From: Xylanibacter ruminicola
Lineage (GTDB): Bacteria > Bacteroidota > Bacteroidia > Bacteroidales > Bacteroidaceae
Direction: 5' to 3'
DNA length: 64,000 nucleotides
Assembly (NCBI RefSeq): GCF_900107775.1
Contig: NZ_FNRF01000002.1
Location: forward strand, 499,129 to 563,128
This document shows, piece by piece, positions 61,993 through 64,000 of this stretch (position 1 is its first letter; each line of letters starts with the position of its first letter). The notes under the pieces are model-generated. The model saw only the letters and a list, made by a program, of their open reading frames with translations, searched no databases and was not told the DNA's origin. The position numbers were made by a program, and so were the translations under genes.

Positions 61993-64000
61993 TTAATCAA
62001 ACTTCAATTTAGGTAATGCATTCACAATGTCGACAGTTTGGACTGAGACATTTATAACGGAGAGTAGAAGATCCAGGATGTAACGGGGCTGGTGATGTTC
62101 ACGAGCCCAGTCGTTAGCATCATTCCTGATGAGGGATTTTGTGTCTTGACTGACACAGTATCTCTCAACAATCCATTCAATAGCGGACTTACCGTTTACA
62201 ATATATTCGTAGGCCTTAGCTGGAATATTTTCGATGGTGATATTACCGTTGAATATGATTGTGGACTTGTCCTGCTTAGACTTGAAACGCAGCTTATCTA
62301 CAACTCGGAAGTAGTCATAGTCGGCATCTGTGCCTGTAAGCTTGCGGTCGCCATGTACGATTACTCCAGGATATGCAGGAACTGTCTCGTAGTTCAGATG
62401 CAAGTCGGCCAGCTTCTTTCCATACGTATAGAAGTCCATGAAGTCGTTCACGTTTTCTACGATAGGAATACGTGGTAATGACTTCTTAAGGTCGGCTGCA
62501 AAACGCTCGCGGTATGCAGGAGAGTGTAGAATTCCATATACATAGTAGAAAACCATTTCCTTTGTGATGTTTCTAGCTCCACCATAACGGCTTCGAATTT
62601 CTTTAAGAATCCAGTCTGTTATACCATCTCTACGAATATATTTTTCATTGGAAACATCATCAAAGAGCGAGCGTTGCTGAATTTTATTTTCTTCGTACCA
62701 ATAAAGAGGAAAACACCTGGCGCCAGCACTTAAACTATTATAGTCCGTTATGGAATGTGTAATAGAAATCGGGTTTTCTTTATTATTACCCATACCACTA
62801 ACGCATATAATAATATTCTCAGTTTCTTCTGATGGAAATAAATTTTTCCACTGAGCAGGACGTTCAATCAGAGATGAGTCATAATACACATATTGTTTCT
62901 GATATGGCCTATATACCGCCTCTTTTATACATGATTTATCATATTTGAGCGTTTTGTTGTTTGATTGGTATTTTTTTAAATTTGCAGACCAGCTTATCTT
63001 TGAAGGGTCAGAGAATAATTCTGAATCCTTTTTCCCCAACTGTGAATTGTAGACTTCTATCATGTTGGAAATAGATGATTGTAATTTTGAACAACCATAT
63101 GAATACACCCAATTATCGCGACTTGTTGCAATACCTAAAACTATATTATTAAAAATACTCTTTGGCTTGATTGAATTCTTGTCTGGAGATACTGGAATAA
63201 GTGAATCATATAAGCCATCACGCATATTTATCCAATCATTTTTCTCATTTGGTTCTAATTCTGACCATTCAATATTACTTATAGAATTAAAATCATGAAC
63301 AACCTTTAGCTTTTGCTCGCGAGTAAGGTAATCACCAATGTCGTGATAAAAAATCCGGGCTTCACCTCTTTTAGTAGGATTTTTTACAAGTAACGTTATC
63401 GTTATTGGTGTTCGGGTGCCTTCGCCAAAAACGCTTCCTCCTTCCTTTCTGCGCTGCTCTCCAGAGGTTCTTGCGTTTCCCCTCAAATTAAATACATATA
63501 TTGATGTAAATTCATCACGTAGGCATTTACGCATACCTTCTTGAGTATTTCCATCTATCCACATGCCGTTACTGATAAAACCTATTATACCTCCTTCGTT
63601 TATAGAGTGGATACGGTCAGATGCCCAACGGAAAGCTTTTATATAGCTATCATATAGAGCATTTTTTAAAGTGGTAGATGCTTCTTTAACGTACGTTTTT
63701 TCTATTCTGCTATCAAGGTGCGGGTATTTCAAATTCTGAGCATCGTCATTTGCGGATTTTTGACCAATAGAATATGGTGGGTTACCAATAATAACTCGGA
63801 CTGGAGCTTTCTTTTGGCGCTGTAGACGCTTTGAATTCTCTGGGAAAAGCTGGGAGAAGATATCGTTGTCACCGTGTTCATTCAGCTGGAATGTATCAGT
63901 AAGGCAAATACCGTCATACATTTCATAGCTGTCAGGATGCATTAAATCGTGATAAACAGACTCAATATTCACGTCGGCAATGTAATAAGCCAGCAGCACG
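61993..64000 (-). CDS. Type ISP restriction-modification enzyme, C-terminal part (cut by window edge)
   Basis: At least 668 residues, continuing past the right edge. IIGNPPYSIGQ is the catalytic motif of an N6-adenine methyltransferase. The sequence that follows (YDSYIKAFRWASDRI, GGIIGFISNGMWIDGNTQEGM, LRGNARTSGEQRRKEGG) is typical of type ISP enzymes such as LlaGI and LlaBIII. The last third is a target-recognition domain (FPLYWYEEN, YVYGILHSP). The N-terminal nuclease and helicase should lie to the right. It is first in the visible operon. Confidence 0.88.
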   Translation of the reverse strand, partial: VLLAYYIADVNIESVYHDLMHPDSYEMYDGICLTDTFQLNEHGDNDIFSQLFPENSKRLQRQKKAPVRVIIGNPPYSIGQKSANDDAQNLKYPHLDSRIEKTYVKEASTTLKNALYDSYIKAFRWASDRIHSINEGGIIGFISNGMWIDGNTQEGMRKCLRDEFTSIYVFNLRGNARTSGEQRRKEGGSVFGEGTRTPITITLLVKNPTKRGEARIFYHDIGDYLTREQKLKVVHDFNSISNIEWSELEPNEKNDWINMRDGLYDSLIPVSPDKNSIKPKSIFNNIVLGIATSRDNWVYSYGCSKLQSSISNMIEVYNSQLGKKDSELFSDPSKISWSANLKKYQSNNKTLKYDKSCIKEAVYRPYQKQYVYYDSSLIERPAQWKNLFPSEETENIIICVSGMGNNKENPISITHSITDYNSLSAGARCFPLYWYEENKIQQRSLFDDVSNEKYIRRDGITDWILKEIRSRYGGARNITKEMVFYYVYGILHSPAYRERFAADLKKSLPRIPIVENVNDFMDFYTYGKKLADLHLNYETVPAYPGVIVHGDRKLTGTDADYDYFRVVDKLRFKSKQDKSTIIFNGNITIENIPAKAYEYIVNGKSAIEWIVERYCVSQDTKSLIRNDANDWAREHHQPRYILDLLLSVINVSVQTVDIVNALPKLKFD

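Noticed and set aside
48083..64000. BREX or DISARM
   Set aside because: No PglZ, BrxC or DrmA/B-type genes are seen, and the methyltransferase is of the type ISP kind.

Overview
The window looks like a chromosomal segment of a gut Bacteroidales bacterium, most likely Prevotella or a close relative. The evidence is the repeated sigma-ABfr type promoter (TTTG, about 19-20 nt, TAnnTTTG) in front of many genes, weak or absent Shine-Dalgarno sequences, a Rho factor with a long acidic N-terminal extension, and Bacteroidetes family genes (DUF5687, BT4734-like VirE-N, DUF3987, HU-related protein, DUF6712). The genus is inferred from these features alone.

Layout. (1) 1-3120: core genes engB (cut by the left edge), rho and a low-molecular-weight tyrosine phosphatase. 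(2) 3125-9336: a small defence-like block on the minus strand with an EcoRI-family adenine methyltransferase, a DUF262/HNH protein whose HNH end is frameshifted, and a GIY-YIG/DUF4357 nuclease. It is preceded by an unusually structured, promoter-driven leader or ncRNA (7213-7475). A divergent ImmA/IrrE metallopeptidase lies next to it. (3) 9575-12887: VirE-N/BT4734-like protein, DUF3987 protein and HU-family protein. (4) 12953-21089: housekeeping genes, namely DUF4359, tilS, an RlmI-like rRNA methyltransferase and a DEDD exonuclease on the minus strand, then ftsK, a LolA-like protein and a DUF5687 membrane protein on the plus strand. (5) 21204-21391: two identical tandem tRNA-Lys(CTT) genes. 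(6) about 21400-46650: a prophage, probably defective, with an integrase behind phased TTGTTACC repeats, tail protein, tape measure, holin/endolysin/spanin lysis genes, neck and portal genes, and many inserted cargo genes (KdgF-like cupin, YbjQ-like protein, BspA-type LRR protein, PD-(D/E)XK-like nuclease, umuDC). I see no terminase large subunit or major capsid gene. (7) 47224-64000: a secreted DNA/RNA nuclease, then one compact minus-strand operon of at least 13 genes that enters from the right edge.

The operon in region 7 is the most interesting part. In transcription order it holds a type ISP restriction-modification enzyme (partial), a C-terminally anchored protein, a TerY-C zinc protein, a protein kinase, a TerY-like vWA protein, a PP2C phosphatase, a protein with a shared N-terminal domain, a zinc-finger/PH-like protein, an FtsK translocase, a ZorA-like MotA-family protein, a ZorB-like MotB/OmpA protein, a dual-HNH nuclease and a second FtsK translocase. 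It combines the ZorAB motor of Zorya with a TerY-P (vWA, kinase, phosphatase) phospho-switch and two FtsK-like DNA pumps. Three of the proteins share one uncharacterised N-terminal domain. The last 75 residues of one pump match the gamma domain of the host FtsK in this same window at about 70 positions. I infer a membrane-anchored, phosphorylation-controlled anti-phage or anti-plasmid machine that moves DNA to a nuclease and may read host KOPS polarity.
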